From positions 1-64,000 of the forward strand of contig JAALGY010000020.1 of the NCBI GenBank assembly GCA_032358165.1: a stretch of 64,000 bases of DNA. Direction: 5' to 3'. Each line of letters starts with the position of its first letter. Position 1 is the stretch's first letter. The notes beneath the pieces are model-generated. The model saw only the letters and a program-made list of their open reading frames with translations, made no database searches and was not told where the DNA came from. This DNA is from Diplosphaera chodatii (Eukaryota; Chlorophyta; Trebouxiophyceae; Prasiolales; Stichococcaceae). Made by a program: the position numbers and the translations under genes. Below, piece after piece: positions 36,501 through 47,800 of this stretch.

Positions 36501-39500
36501 TAGCCCAGCCCAATGAGGCTGATTGGCGTGTCCCACAGCAGCAGGAAGTAGCCCTGTGCACCACCAGCAGTGTTGCATGTTGCTTCTTGTTACCTGACGC
36601 AATGGAAGGTCCTACAATCGCAGGTTGCACATGCAGAGCATGTGCTGCATCAACGGCTCAGATGCTTTCCAGTGTGGTCAGCATGGCCACAGCCTCAGCA
36701 AAAGCGGCCTCAGCAATGCACCTCTCAATATCGCTCATTAGCAGAGGCGGAGCATGTGTGGTGCTTCAACCGCTCGGTCTCATGTACCACAGGGATCAGG
36801 TAATCATCAGAAATGAACTCACCAGCAGCACAACGACCAGTGAGCCAAAGGCGACAGCCATGCGGCCGCACCACAGCACAGGCGCCGGCAGGGCCGTGGC
36901 GGCGGGCGCCTCTTCCCCTATGTCCGGCTGCTGCCGCCGCTCCGCATCCGCCACAGCACGCAGCCATGCCCCCAGACCCGCATGCAGCAGCGCCTGCGAT
37001 GAGCCACAGGTTGCATCAACCTCAGCGGATGCTGCATGATTGACGACGCAGCACACTGCTGGGCATAGCAGCAACCCTGCTGCAGTCTTGCAGCTGGCTG
37101 CACTGTCGGCCAGCCAGAAGAAGGTTGCGTATGCACATCAACGTGCCAGAAGGCCACCGCAGCAGCCCTGTGCCTCAACCCACCAGCAGCATCGCCACGA
37201 GCACGGGCAGCATGGCGGCGGGGCGCGGCGCCCACAGCCCCAGCAGCCGCAGCGCGTGCTTCGCGCCGTGGGGCAGGTACCGGTGCACGGGTAGCCCCGG
37301 CAGGCCCGCCACCACACCCAGGTACATGAACAGCAGGTGCAGCGCTGCAAAGCCGCGCATGACGCCCCAGTGCCTTCGCGGCAGGATGGCCAGGCTGGCC
37401 TGCAATACAACATAGCAAAGTGACAAGGTGATCTCGAGGAGCACGGACTGCTTGCGCATTCAAGTGCTGTTCGCTGCAAGGATCCACGGGTGGCAGATGG
37501 TCAGGCGTGCGCTAAAACCTGGGGCTGCAGCCGCAGGGTCTGCCACAGGGCGGGCAGCGCCGCCAGCAGCAGGTAGGCGCCGTGCAGCGGGTCCCACGCG
37601 GCGACGCCCGCCCAGAAGAAGGCGGCGGGCACCACGATGAAGCCCACCACCCACAGCGTCCGCCCCAGGCCCAGCAGCAGCGCCGCCAACGCGCCCTCAT
37701 CCTGGGCGCCGGCTTCTGAGGGTGCCGCCTGCAAACCAGAAGAGCAAGCCGACAGTTCCAACACAAGCTGCAGCTGGACCATGGCTTGATGCAGCGAGGG
37801 AGCCTTGACTGATGACGCACAAATTGGTCTATCTCTTCATCTATCGTCAACGTCACGAATGCCAGCTGAGGCTCCTCAGGTGTCAGCCGCTGCTATGACC
37901 AGGGACAACGTCATGCCAGCGCGTCTCATGCACATCAACGGGCGCGCAGCTGGCGTGGCACCTCGTCCTCTGGGACGCCGTCCGCCGAGCTGCCGCGCAG
38001 CAGCGGCTGCCAGGCGGCGCCGCCTGTGACGCTGGCCCGGGGCGAGGCGCCCGCCACGCCGCCGGCGGCTGGCGACGCCACCAGCTGGATGGCCGCCTGC
38101 AGCCGGTCCCACTGGCTGCTGCCCTGCACCGACGGCCGCCGGTGCGAGGGCGACAGGCCCTGTGATCGCCGCTGCTCCGCCGCCACGTCGCCGTCCCCAC
38201 TGCAGGAACGCACAGCTCCACTCGGGCCTACACTTTGTCCCAGGGTGCACTGCATGATGACATGCACCTGAAGTAATGTGCTCCACCACCGCAGGGCACT
38301 TGACACCACAGTGCATGTGGCGCAACTCACCTGTGGGTGTGAGGCTTCAAGCGGCTGCGCTGCAGGGCTGCCAGAGCGACCGCCGCCAGCAGCATGCCAA
38401 GGAGCGGCCCCAGCGGCGGGCCATGCCGCCCAAATGCATACAGGCCCAGCGAGTGCGCCACCTGGTTCGTTGTATTAGTCTTCAAAATACATGAAAACAG
38501 TCTTGCAGATGTAGAATATTCTTCAACAAGGGCAAGGGCAAGGGCTTGCATGTACGCAGGTAACCAACAGTGCAGCCATACCGGGGATAGCTGCCTGACG
38601 GGTGCAAGGGCCGTGGCGCCGTACGCCGCCAGCAGCCAGACCAGCAGCAGCGCCGCCCAGAAGGGCGATGCGAGCGCCAGCAGCCGCGCCCCCAGCCGTG
38701 TCGGCATCAGCAGCACCCACAGCGCTGCCAGCAGCAGCACTGCAATGCAGCAGCGCGCTGTGATGAATGCATATTCATGTGCAACCTCCTTTTTCCAGCA
38801 GACCATGATAGCACAGTTGCTGGCAGTTCCGGTGCTTTTGATGGTGTGGAAGCTGCTCATGGTAGCTATTCCAGGCTATAAACTGAGACTACATGCTGAC
38901 GTCTGCCTCCATGTGCTCATGCACCCACCCATGATGCTGCACTGTCAGCAGCGGCTGGCATGCAGTGCAGCAGAGGACCGACGGGGGCAAGCATATTGGG
39001 CTATCTCATCAGCGTAACGGTCGATCTAATGTTAAGAGCACAGACGACGGGCATCATGCACCTGCCGCCAGGACGGAGGGCGCGGCCAGGGCAAAGGCGG
39101 CCAAGGCGGCAGCGGCCACGGTGGGGCGCGCCCCCAGCGCCTCCGCCGCCTGCACCAGGGTGCCAGCCAGCCCCGGCAGCAGCACGCGCATGTACTGGCT
39201 CAGGCGCTGGCCCCACGAGCCTGTTTAGGTTAATCAAAAGTGTTAGCACGGGTTTAGCAGTCAGAGTTTAGGGGTGTGAGGTGCACAATGGTGCTCTTCA
39301 GTTGCAAATGCCAGCAGGCACAACAAGTCTGCATGAAGAAAGTGCAGCCAATGCAAGGACTTAACATGAAGTCAAGGCAGAATGCATCAACATGTACAGT
39401 GTCGATCACTGTAATCAAAAGCATACTTGGCGGTGTTGCTGCATAGTCTGGCCAAGTCCTGCCCACCTGTTTGCGGAGCCTCATCTTCCCAGTCGTCCTC

Positions 39501-41527
39501 ATCCTCGTCGTCCACGCCAGCTGGCTGTCCTCGCTGTGGCACGCGGAATGCCCCATCATCATCATCGTCCGGCTGCTGCTGCTCGGCCGAGTGGTCGGCG
39601 ATGGTCTGCAGCGGCGCCCCGCCGGGCGTGGGCATCTCCAGCGGCCCGCCCCACCACAGGCCCACATCCGAGTCTGGCGACCCCACCTCCCGCTGCCGCT
39701 GCAGTGCAGGAGCTGACAGCCAGCTCAAGCCATGCATGGATGCCACTGTCCAGCAGTGACAAACTGCCATATAGCCAGCGTAACCCCTACAGAATACTGC
39801 CTCACGAAATGCAAATGATTCAAGGTGTGACAGACCTGTGAGCGGGCGCGGGCGGGCGTCGCCTGGGAGGTCGCCGGGGGAACCATGTACGACAGCCGGG
39901 CCCGGACGCGCACAGACGGGTCGTCCGCCGACGCCGCAGCGGGGTCACGGCCGGCGTGGCAGCCGAGGGCACCAAACAGCAGCACCAGCGCGCCGATGTG
40001 CAGCAGCTGCGGCCCCAGCACGGGGGGCGCCTCGCCGGACGACAGGATGTACAGCCCCAGCCAGGAGGCGGCGCGGTGCACAACATGCGGCCGCAGCAGC
40101 GCGATCTGCCACAGGTACAGCAGCACAATGTGCGCCGCTGCAAGAGCAAGCATAGCACAATCAGCAGCAGCAGTAGTGCCAAGGGTGCTGGGTTGGTGCT
40201 GCTGTGCTGTCAAGCAAGACAGCGGCCAGCTGAACAATGGCTATTCAGCGTTCTGCATGGGTTGCGCCATGACCTCACCAGCGTAGACCTGCCCAGCCAG
40301 CAGCACCGCGCGGGCCGGCGTGCTGCTCTGGCGGCGGCCCCAGCGCCACACCGCCATGGCGGTCGCCAGTACGTAGGGCAGCCCCAGCAGGGAGGGCTGC
40401 GCCAGGCCCGCCAGCACGCACGCCACCGCCGCCGCCACGCCAGCATTGGTGTAGCCTGCGCACATGCACAGAGCATACACTTGACAGCACTGCGCCGTTT
40501 CTGAAGCCAGCCAGAAGCTGTTCAGCCTCTTCTCTACTGCAGCACAGTGACAAAAGAGCCCCAGGCGCTGGCAACACCGCAGCCGACGCACTGGCAACGG
40601 CGAACGGCGCCCTGCGTTCCAGTCGCGCACCTGCGGCCCAGACCAGGGCGTAGGTGGCGCGCAGCGAGTCGTCCAGGTGGGCCAGGTGCGGCTCGGAGCC
40701 GGGGCGCCCCAGGCCGGCGCGCGCTGCGTGCGCCTCCGCCGCCGCCGCCACCGAGCACAGCAGCGGCGGCAGCACCGCCTGCGCACCAGCAGCAGCGGTT
40801 GCACAGGTGTTTGCACCAGTGCTGTGTTCACATCCAGCTGCTGAGGATTGGCCACAGGGCATTGACAGCGCTGCCTCAAGTCAGGCGTTGCAAGCATGCC
40901 CGCGATGGGCATCCTGGGTTTGCTGATCGGCTCAGCAACTCACTTTGAGGCCGGCTGCGACATGCGACTGCACAGCCCTTGCGCCAGAGGTCGAGAGCTT
41001 ACCAAGGTAAGGTCCCAGGCACCGCGCACTTTGGGGAAGCCCAGCAGCTGCAGGATGAGGCGCGCTCTGTCTGACTCTGCCCAATGCATGTTGCCCAGGA
41101 AGTACGCCGCCTGCAGCGCCACCTGCAGCGACATCCCAGTCCTGCTCACAAAGAGACACTGCTTGTAGCTTCTGCACTGTCACCATAGATGGGGCTGAAC
41201 CTGGATCGATAAATGAAGTGGTCGGTGCTGCACCTGAGCCGCGAGGACGATGCCGGCCAGTGCAGCCACAAAGCTCCACAGCCCCGCAGCCACTCTGTGA
41301 TGGAGCGGCACCCCGCCATTGCCGCCACTGCTGTTCCGCAGCGAGTTGTTCGCAGCACATACGGCGCCCCACACGCCAAAGGCGGCCAGAAACACCAGCC
41401 CTGTCAAGCTGCAGTTGGTGAAGGCGGCCAGCAGCAGGCAGGCGCACGCGAGCAGCGCCAGGCCGTGCTGCTGCGGCATGATCGCCTGTGGAGCTGGGTC
41501 CGGTTCCTCATCTGCCGAGGCTGTCAT
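24610..41527 (-). CDS. Piezo-type mechanosensitive cation channel
   Basis: Piezo proteins are very large trimeric channels that open under membrane tension and pass cations; in plants some act at the vacuole membrane. I joined 57 exons by hand (coordinates in the four exon-group entries). Phases agree at every junction and the total is 9030 nt, giving 3009 aa plus stop, longer than the roughly 2500 aa of land-plant Piezos. Diagnostic stretches occur in family order: RWLQRMPQALKDAAGPGEPI, CTLENDVIHAGYLALALLFF, YPVSLLAYALLSQRPRRQYW, QLRSGYP (about residues 2498-2504), PFVYELREILDW (2539-2550), DWLKLEDINMSLYFV, the pore helix GLYISFVYALGRFLR (2930-2944), MRMRIPYDDLP, and the cytosolic end DIYIARAEGELALEEQLYW...ELTKKND-stop. 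The start ATG at 41525-41527 follows a CTTTCAG acceptor, so a 5'-UTR intron is likely. TNCSLTGLVFLAAF just after it matches the usual Piezo N-terminus. Confidence 0.96.
27765..31310 (-). other. Piezo exons 31-43: inner blade, linkers and clasp-side helices
   Basis: Exons: 31244-31310, 31002-31127, 30633-30907, 30394-30504, 30139-30231, 29844-29993, 29587-29719, 29272-29465, 28975-29150, 28751-28851, 28298-28644, 28091-28192, 27765-27908. Exon 33 carries YPVSLLAYALLSQRPRRQYW and exon 34 GVLMYTELVLIAQYMWQIP, both in the expected order. Exons 36 and 38-41 form a long hydrophilic stretch; exon 41 is a Gln/Pro/Ser-rich linker of about 115 aa ending in RPRRRSTMRVQRQGSM, a plausible phosphorylation region. 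Exons 42-43 return to membrane helices (DWYMLTVAADLLAFLY; IPADYLYCLILLFLCLVLDR). Confidence 0.8.
31437..34128 (-). other. Piezo exons 21-30: conserved mid-region
   Basis: Exons: 33820-34128, 33533-33673, 33203-33397, 33013-33090, 32785-32848, 32467-32692, 32230-32364, 32019-32127, 31670-31863, 31437-31584. Exons 27 and 28 are among the best matches to land-plant Piezo (HYTDVVLIAVVALCTLENDV; MFKWLPVYNFLVMFVALAYQ). Exons 29-30 give LARLQTRVFAS-like sequence followed by a long Ala/Glu/Arg-rich helix (AEQEHTLELQRLQEAAALAA), consistent with the coiled region before the beam in other Piezos. Exon 21 begins with a 60-residue Ala/Gly/Ser-rich linker. The 5' edge of exon 23 could lie up to 45 nt further upstream. 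Confidence 0.85.
34241..41527 (-). other. Piezo exons 1-20: N-terminal membrane blade
   Basis: Exons in transcript order: 41234-41527, 41003-41158, 40631-40778, 40279-40455, 39836-40137, 39467-39698, 39062-39220, 38582-38739, 38331-38461, 37962-38199, 37519-37728, 37184-37399, 36823-36993, 36364-36553, 36000-36166, 35750-35872, 35413-35593, 35105-35241, 34749-34906, 34241-34418. They encode many hydrophobic helices, expected to form the curved blade. Exon 6 is a hydrophilic insert with an acidic run (QPDDDDDGAF, DDEDEDDWEDEA). Exon 10 is a Ser/Pro/Gly-rich loop. The donors of exons 14 and 16 were chosen by phase and are the least certain. Confidence 0.85.
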
Positions 41528-42594
41528 TGCTGCAGCCTGAAAGAGGCAGGGTGAAGCTACACGCCTGAGCAGCACATATGAAGTCTTGACACACCGAGTA
41601 TGCACCGGAACAGCGGCGCAATGCGAAACCTATGGTGCTGCACATTGACATGCCTGGGATGCTTGCGTACCAACAAGCACATCTGCTACATTCACTGTGT
41701 CCCTCAGTGTGTTAATCACCTGCTGACTACCGGTGCAACATGTTATGCTCAGAGGCTCGGCAGCCTGCTGTGTATTGCCTGGAGGTTACGCCCTCTAGTA
41801 GATCTCGCCGCGCCGTGAAGTCAGGCTAATTAGACTCGGAAGAGAGCATCAGAAGCGATGTATGCGTCGCCCAGGCTGCCGCTGCAAGTCACATGGTTTC
41901 GATCTGCATCAGCATGCATGTGGCAATCGTGCAACATGCTGCTTTGGCAATGTCGCGATGTAATGCATATCACAACTGCTGCTTGAAACCACTTGCAACC
42001 TGCAAAGGCGGCTCTGTCGCCGCAGTCCACCGTCAGCGCCAGCTTCTGGCCAGGGGTGTGAAAAGCCCTAAACTTCCTCGGCCTGACTGCAGTCTGGCCG
42101 CGAGGATCACGGCTACCGCATGATGCCGCGACATCTCGGTCGCTATACCTAGAGAATTAATTGCCGATTTGTGACCCACTGTGTGACTGCTCTCGCGGAA
42201 GGTGCTTTGGCAAAAGGTGTCGGCATTTCGGCGCGCGCTGTTGTCACGGCGTGCAGCCGCCCGATCGGTACCCTCTGTCAGGCGCAAGGCGAGTAGTATT
42301 GCTTTGAATCAATACGCTAGCTGAGTCATGTCATGCAGCCGAGATTTCATACTGCTGTCGTGAGGATCCGCACCCCGAACATCGACCTGCTGATGCCGCT
42401 TGTCAGCTATGCTGGCGAAGACAGTGACAGGTTCACTAGTCCTACCAGCACAGATATGGCAGAAAATCATTTTGCAGGGTCCTCATCTTCCTTTCGCATA
42501 ATTGCCATGATCGCAGGAGAACTGCCATATCACGACACCTGTTAAGCGGGAGCAGCACAGCACTGCGCAAGAGTGGCAGCCCAGAGGATCCAGT
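41528..42594. promoter_or_regulatory. Divergent intergenic region between Piezo and the Ser/Pro-rich surface protein gene
   Basis: This 1.07-kb stretch separates two start codons pointing away from each other (Piezo ATG at 41527 on -, surface-protein ATG at 42595 on +). It should hold both promoters and the Piezo 5' UTR; a CTTTCAG acceptor at about 41537 suggests a leader intron. It is less GC-rich than the neighbouring exons. I see no long ORF with protein-like composition and no specific factor site I would name. Confidence 0.5.
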
Positions 42595-43898
42595 ATGAGA
42601 GCTGAACAGGCGGCTCTGCTGATGGTCGCCGCGGCGCTGTGCCTGAGCTGCAGCCGGGCGGATGCGCAGGGCGCCGTCATCAGCGGCGACGTCTCAGGGT
42701 CCAAAGCCCTCGATGAGACCAGCTTCAACTTCGACAACTCGGTGCTCATGATCAGCTCGTCATAGCAAACGACTGTCGTGTATACACCACAGTGCAGATT
42801 CGCGCTCTCTAGCAGCGTACGGCTGCAGCAGAAAATAGCATTGTATGTGTGCACCGCAAGGCAATCTCCTGGTCGGAAGTGTCTGTGCCACTGATGTGCA
42901 GGGTCTCGGGGATGTGTCCACGGAAGGGGAGTTCAGCGCAGCGCCGCCGCAGGAATCCGGTTCCAGCGCCGAGTCGCGGGGCGCCGACAGCCTGGGCACT
43001 GTGGTGCAGCTGCGGGCTCCCCCTACAGGGCCGCCGCCGCCTGTGCAGCCGCCCGCGCCCCCCTACCTGGCCGGACTGGGCAGCTACGGCGACGTCAGCG
43101 CTTCTGACGTTGGCGCATACCCGGTTTGAGCTCGCTGGTTGACATCTGTGGTGCTACCACACGCACTTCGCATTGCCTCAGGAACAGCTGGTTGACATCC
43201 CTACTAAACTCCCCAGGCCAGGGAGACGCGTGATGAGCTGATTGGTCTGCATGCATTGCGCAGGGGGTGCTGAACATTGCGGCGCGGGCGGCGGCGCTGG
43301 CGCTGCCGCAGGTGGGGCCGCCCTTCATCCAGGCCGCGTTGGCTGCAACCGCCCAGCAGGCAACCAGTTCCTCCCTGGCTTGTGACCAGCACTGCAGCAA
43401 CTGGCGCTAATGTCTCTTGATGTGTCTCTTGATGTTGCAGTGCCAAGCTTCCCCTGAATGCTGGCTGACACCCACCTGTCAGTTCTTGATGTTCAGCTGT
43501 CACACAGCTGTACTCCAGAAGATGCAACTGACGTAGAGCAGGTGCTGGCTATGGTCAACCAAGGCCGCGTCAGCGGCAACACAACCGCGGCTGCGACGAA
43601 TGCCACTGCCTCCAGCACGGACGCCCCAGCCCCAGACAGCCAGAGAACCGCAGGCACCGAGGGCAGCATCAGCAGCCCGATCAACGAGCCATTGTCTGAC
43701 GCGGACACACGGCCCGACTTCCCGCCCGGCAGGGCCACCGGCGCCGGCACGACTGAGCCGAGCGAGGGCACCACCACGGTGCAGCTGGGCGTCAGCTCGG
43801 GCGGCAACGCTGCGGGGCGGCGGTCGGCTCTGCAGGCCGCCGCAGTGATGGGTGCTGCTGCGGCAGCTGCTGCGGCGCTGCTGCTGTGCGTGGTGTAA
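42595..43898 (+). CDS. Small secreted Ser/Pro/Thr-rich surface protein, possibly GPI-anchored
   Basis: Four exons fit one frame: 42595-42741, 42902-43123, 43264-43366 and 43519-43898, about 283 aa. The third-to-fourth junction is uncertain; 43264-43311 joined to 43541 is an in-frame alternative. The N-terminus MRAEQAALLMVAAALCLSCS is a typical signal peptide. The middle is Pro/Ser/Gly-rich (TGPPPPVQPPAPPYLAGLG) and the later part Thr/Ser/Ala-rich, as in glycosylated wall proteins. The C-terminus is a short Arg-containing spacer followed by about 22 mostly Ala/Leu/Val residues ending at the stop, which fits a GPI-attachment signal or a tail anchor. No catalytic domain is recognised. It is transcribed away from Piezo and towards the glycoside hydrolase gene. 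Confidence 0.65.
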
Positions 43899-44860
43899 TG
43901 GCAACACTCAAGCCCCAAGGTCGACTGGAATGCTGCACCGCTGCATGATGTGTTGAGCACGACGCACCGACGTGTTCCTTCGCACTGGGATCACGTATCG
44001 ATATTTACGAAATTTCAGCCTGTGAAGTAGTTGCAATGTCCAGCTGTCGCCCGGACGCCCGCCGATTACCGCCGTTGGTACAGATTCTGGCCGAGCAGCG
44101 CCACTCCACAAATGCTTCCGCGTGCGTTGACACTTTGGGATGCTTCGAGGTTCACCACAGTGCATGTGGAGCAAGGCGGGCTGCAAGATCCGGCGTGAGC
44201 AAGCGGCCTCTGCTGCTGCAACGGTCGCATCAGGTGAGCGTGCATGGTCGAAACGCCCGGTTTCAAGGGCAGCCCATGCGGTGGCTTCCTGAGACGGTCC
44301 TGTGGAGCAGTAATGTATATCACGCGTCTGCTTGGCGACCACTTAGTCTTTGCGCTGACGGGCTGAGTCCACTGGGAATTTGCTGAGCTCACAGAAGCAA
44401 AGTTGGTCGCAACGACGGGCGCCAGTCACCACCGCGGCTGCCGTTCAGTAGTCTATGAATGAACACTCTTGTGCTGCTGGGACGCGCCCGCCGTATGCCA
44501 GTGTCTGTGTTGGCTGCACCACGAATCTGTCTTGCACGTCCCTTGCGCAACCGCCCGAGCCTGTTCGGCCGCAGCCTAAGCAACAGCAGCTTGGCAGCCC
44601 GTATGTGGCCTCTGGTGCCATACTAGGCTGCCATGACGACATGGCACACGCGGAGTAGTCGCAACACAGGCCTGGCGTGTCGCGTAGTCGGGCGGGGTCT
44701 GGGCGTCATGCTGCCGATCCTCATAACAGCAACCGTGACCGTGCCTCTGACCAAGTGCCATGTTGCTACCGCTTTGACCTGTTGCAGGCTGAGCTTGGCG
44801 GCAGCGCAAAAGATGGGCTTGTCACCGCGGGAGGCTGGGGCCGTTAGCGGGCGGCAGGCC
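43899..44860. other. Intergenic region upstream of the GH99-like gene
   Basis: About 960 bp between the surface-protein stop and the glycoside hydrolase start. No exon is supported. It should contain the 3' UTR of the former and the promoter and 5' UTR of the latter. An in-frame ATG at 44815 would add a short hydrophilic N-terminus in front of the signal peptide, so 44861 is preferred. Confidence 0.5.
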
Positions 44861-47800
44861 ATGCCGCCGTCGCTGCTGCTGCTGCTCGCTGCTGTGGTGC
44901 TGGGCAGCCGGACCCTTCCAGAGGCGGCTGCGGCAACAGAGCCAGTACCACTGTCGGACACATTCACGTCAACACAGCAGGTGAGTCCCGGGCAGACGTG
45001 CACAGAAGGTTACCATGCTGGAACGACAGGCACTCTGCGGGTCGGAGAGCTTCAGCTATGCTGTCTGGAGCACTGGTGTGCAGTTGTGCATTCCAGCGGC
45101 TGCTGAGATGCTGCATCAGGTAGCGTATCACGGCAGTGGGCGCTGCCGATGGTACAGTGACGCCTCATGCGGTGCAGGCGGAGTCGGCGGCGGCGTTCTC
45201 GCTGCTGCTGACGCACCAGCGCCTGTCCGCCTCCGACCTGTCGGGCAGCGGGCAGCGGCTGGGCCCCGACACCGGGGCGGCGCCCGACGACGGCGACACT
45301 GACCGCCGCCTGCTGCCGCGCCGTATCGCCTCCAACAGATACCGGCCCAAGACCCTGTGCGGCAATGGCAGGTGATTCTCTGAAGCGACGCCGGTCCCGC
45401 AGCACAGCTGGACAACCCAAATCAGAAGTGTGTCTGGCGCAGCGTGTGGATCAGATAGATTCATCATGCTTCTGCCAGCTGCGCGGCTCACTGTAGCATG
45501 TGGCACCGTGCTGCAGGTGCGACAGGGGCGAGGACTGCTCGAGCTGCGCCCGCGACTGCATGCAGGCCGGCGGCCAGCCCTGCCCTCGCGTCGGCATCCA
45601 CTACTCTGTGTGGCACTGGTGCGGCAGTAGCTGTGAGCGATCATGCCGTGTGATCCTGTTGCCAGACGCTACGCATGGCATGTACAGGCAGCGTGTGACG
45701 GCCTGCTCGTGAGGCTGCCAAGTGGATCGTTGTGCAGGCCGGCATGGAATGCGATGCGGGCGCGGTGGGCAAAGGGCCTGCGGGGAGCGGTCTCGGTCGA
45801 GCAGGTCATCAGGAGTCAGGTGAACTGGCACGCCTGCTGATGCTCTGAAGATGGCCAAGGTGGCAGCTGCTGTTCCTACATTGCACAGCGTCTCGGCAAC
45901 CGTCGCCTGCAGGTGCCCGGCGGCACCAACACGAAGTTTGGGCACCTGCTGCGGGAGCCGGGGCTGACCGACTTGGCGATGAACTTCCATTGGATGGCGG
46001 TGCCCGCGGCCAGCAAGGGGCCCTACTGCATCTACCACCGCCGCCGCCCCGGCGGTGGGCACTCCAGCTGCACGCTGTCATGCATGCGCAAGCGGACCTG
46101 GGTCACTGCAGACTGAAGATGTACATTGTGCTGCCTTCGTCTTGTGTGTGTCCACGGCATGGTAGGTGTCAGCCACGTCGACTTTGGTGCAGTGGTGAAC
46201 TACAACGCCAAGCACGAGGGCTCCTACCAGGACTATCAGGACCAGCCAGACTGCCCCAACTACCGCGCGACACTCGCGCGCCACGCAAGGCAGCTGACTG
46301 ACGCCGGCGTCGACCATGTGGTATGCTCAAGACCCCCGAATGTCAAGTCACCATTACTGCCATTCAAGCAGCCACGACACGGCGTCAGCTGGGTGGCTGG
46401 GCTCTTGCAGCGGCGACAGCGGACTGGACAGTCCTACGAGAGCCAGCTGATAGCTTTCGCCTGCTGTTGCCCTGCAGATTGTGGACGCCACCAACATGGC
46501 GTTCCTGACGCCCACGTCTGACGCGATCCAGCTGCGGCCGCTGGAGGTGCTGGTGGAGGAGTGGGCGCTGCTGCGCGCCCGGGTGCGTGCGCCCCATCAG
46601 GAGACAATACTGCTGATCCCCACCTGTCAACCTGCCCATACCATTGACATGTGCACGTAAAGCAGCCTGCACGTGTTGTCTGCATGCAGCTGCGGCCGCC
46701 AGCGGCTGATCACCCAGAGCACTCGGTGCCTTGAGACTTGTGGCTTGATGCCCGGTTCCTTTGGTGCTACAGGGCATCAAGACGCCGGACATCGCCGCCT
46801 GGCAGCGCCTGCCGGATGCCAGCGTGCAGCTGAGACAAGCAGAGGAGTCCAACGTCATGTGGAAGGTAGTCCCTGTCGTTGTCTTCAACGTGCCACGACT
46901 GTGTGGAGCGTGAGGCGCGCACGCACCTGCGCAGATCATCACCTCTGCCCATGTGTACCATTCACTGACAACCCGCTCTGCACATGCAGTATGTGCTGCG
47001 GCTGTACAACCGGAAGGACTGGTACCACATGTGGCTCAAGGACCCCGACACCGGCAAAAAGATCTTCCTGTACCCAGACCTGCCGGGCACCAACGCCGGC
47101 TTCGTGAATGTGAGCGGTTACATACAGATGCATATCTGCTTCTGCTGCCTGGCTGAGAACGACCGTGTCGGTCATGACTGCGGCAGTGCTGTGCTGTGAG
47201 CTGAGCAAGGTAGCACCTGTCCTCCACAGCTATGACCAGCGAGTCTGGAGCTGATGCTGCATCGTGCTGCTGTCGTTCGCAGGAAGTTGAGGCCAACTTG
47301 GGGCGCCATGACATTGTGGCGCAGCCGCTGTGGATTGGGCGGGAGCAGGACTGGAGCTTCATGTCACTGTGCAAAGACCTGGCGTTTGTGTCCAACAGAG
47401 CATGCCGGCAGGTGGGCTGTGTATCTGGCAGGGAGCACAGCTCAAATCTACTCACAGTTGCCACCTCATCTGTGTCACACACTGCACCAACTCCTGAGAT
47501 TGTGCATGAACAAGCTCCAGCCTGACTCTCGACTTCGCCTTGCTGGCCTGCAGGCAGCCTCGCAGCCCAACAGCCGGCAGGGGGTTCGCGGGACGCAGCT
47601 AGCGGTGTCGCCGTCATATCAGCTGACATACAGCAGCTCGCCCTTTGCAGCTTCTGGCAAGTGGCTGGGGCAAACGTTCCGCAAGCAGTTCCAGACTGCC
47701 CTGCAGGTGTGCAACATTCTGCAGTGCGTTATCAGACTGCCAACACTGACACTATATATGTAATTAAAAGAACATTGGTAGGCAATGGGGTCGAGCATGT

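Noticed and set aside
44815..44860. Upstream in-frame ATG for the GH99-like gene
   Set aside because: It would put 15 hydrophilic residues before a clear signal peptide. The ATG at 44861 starts the signal peptide directly.
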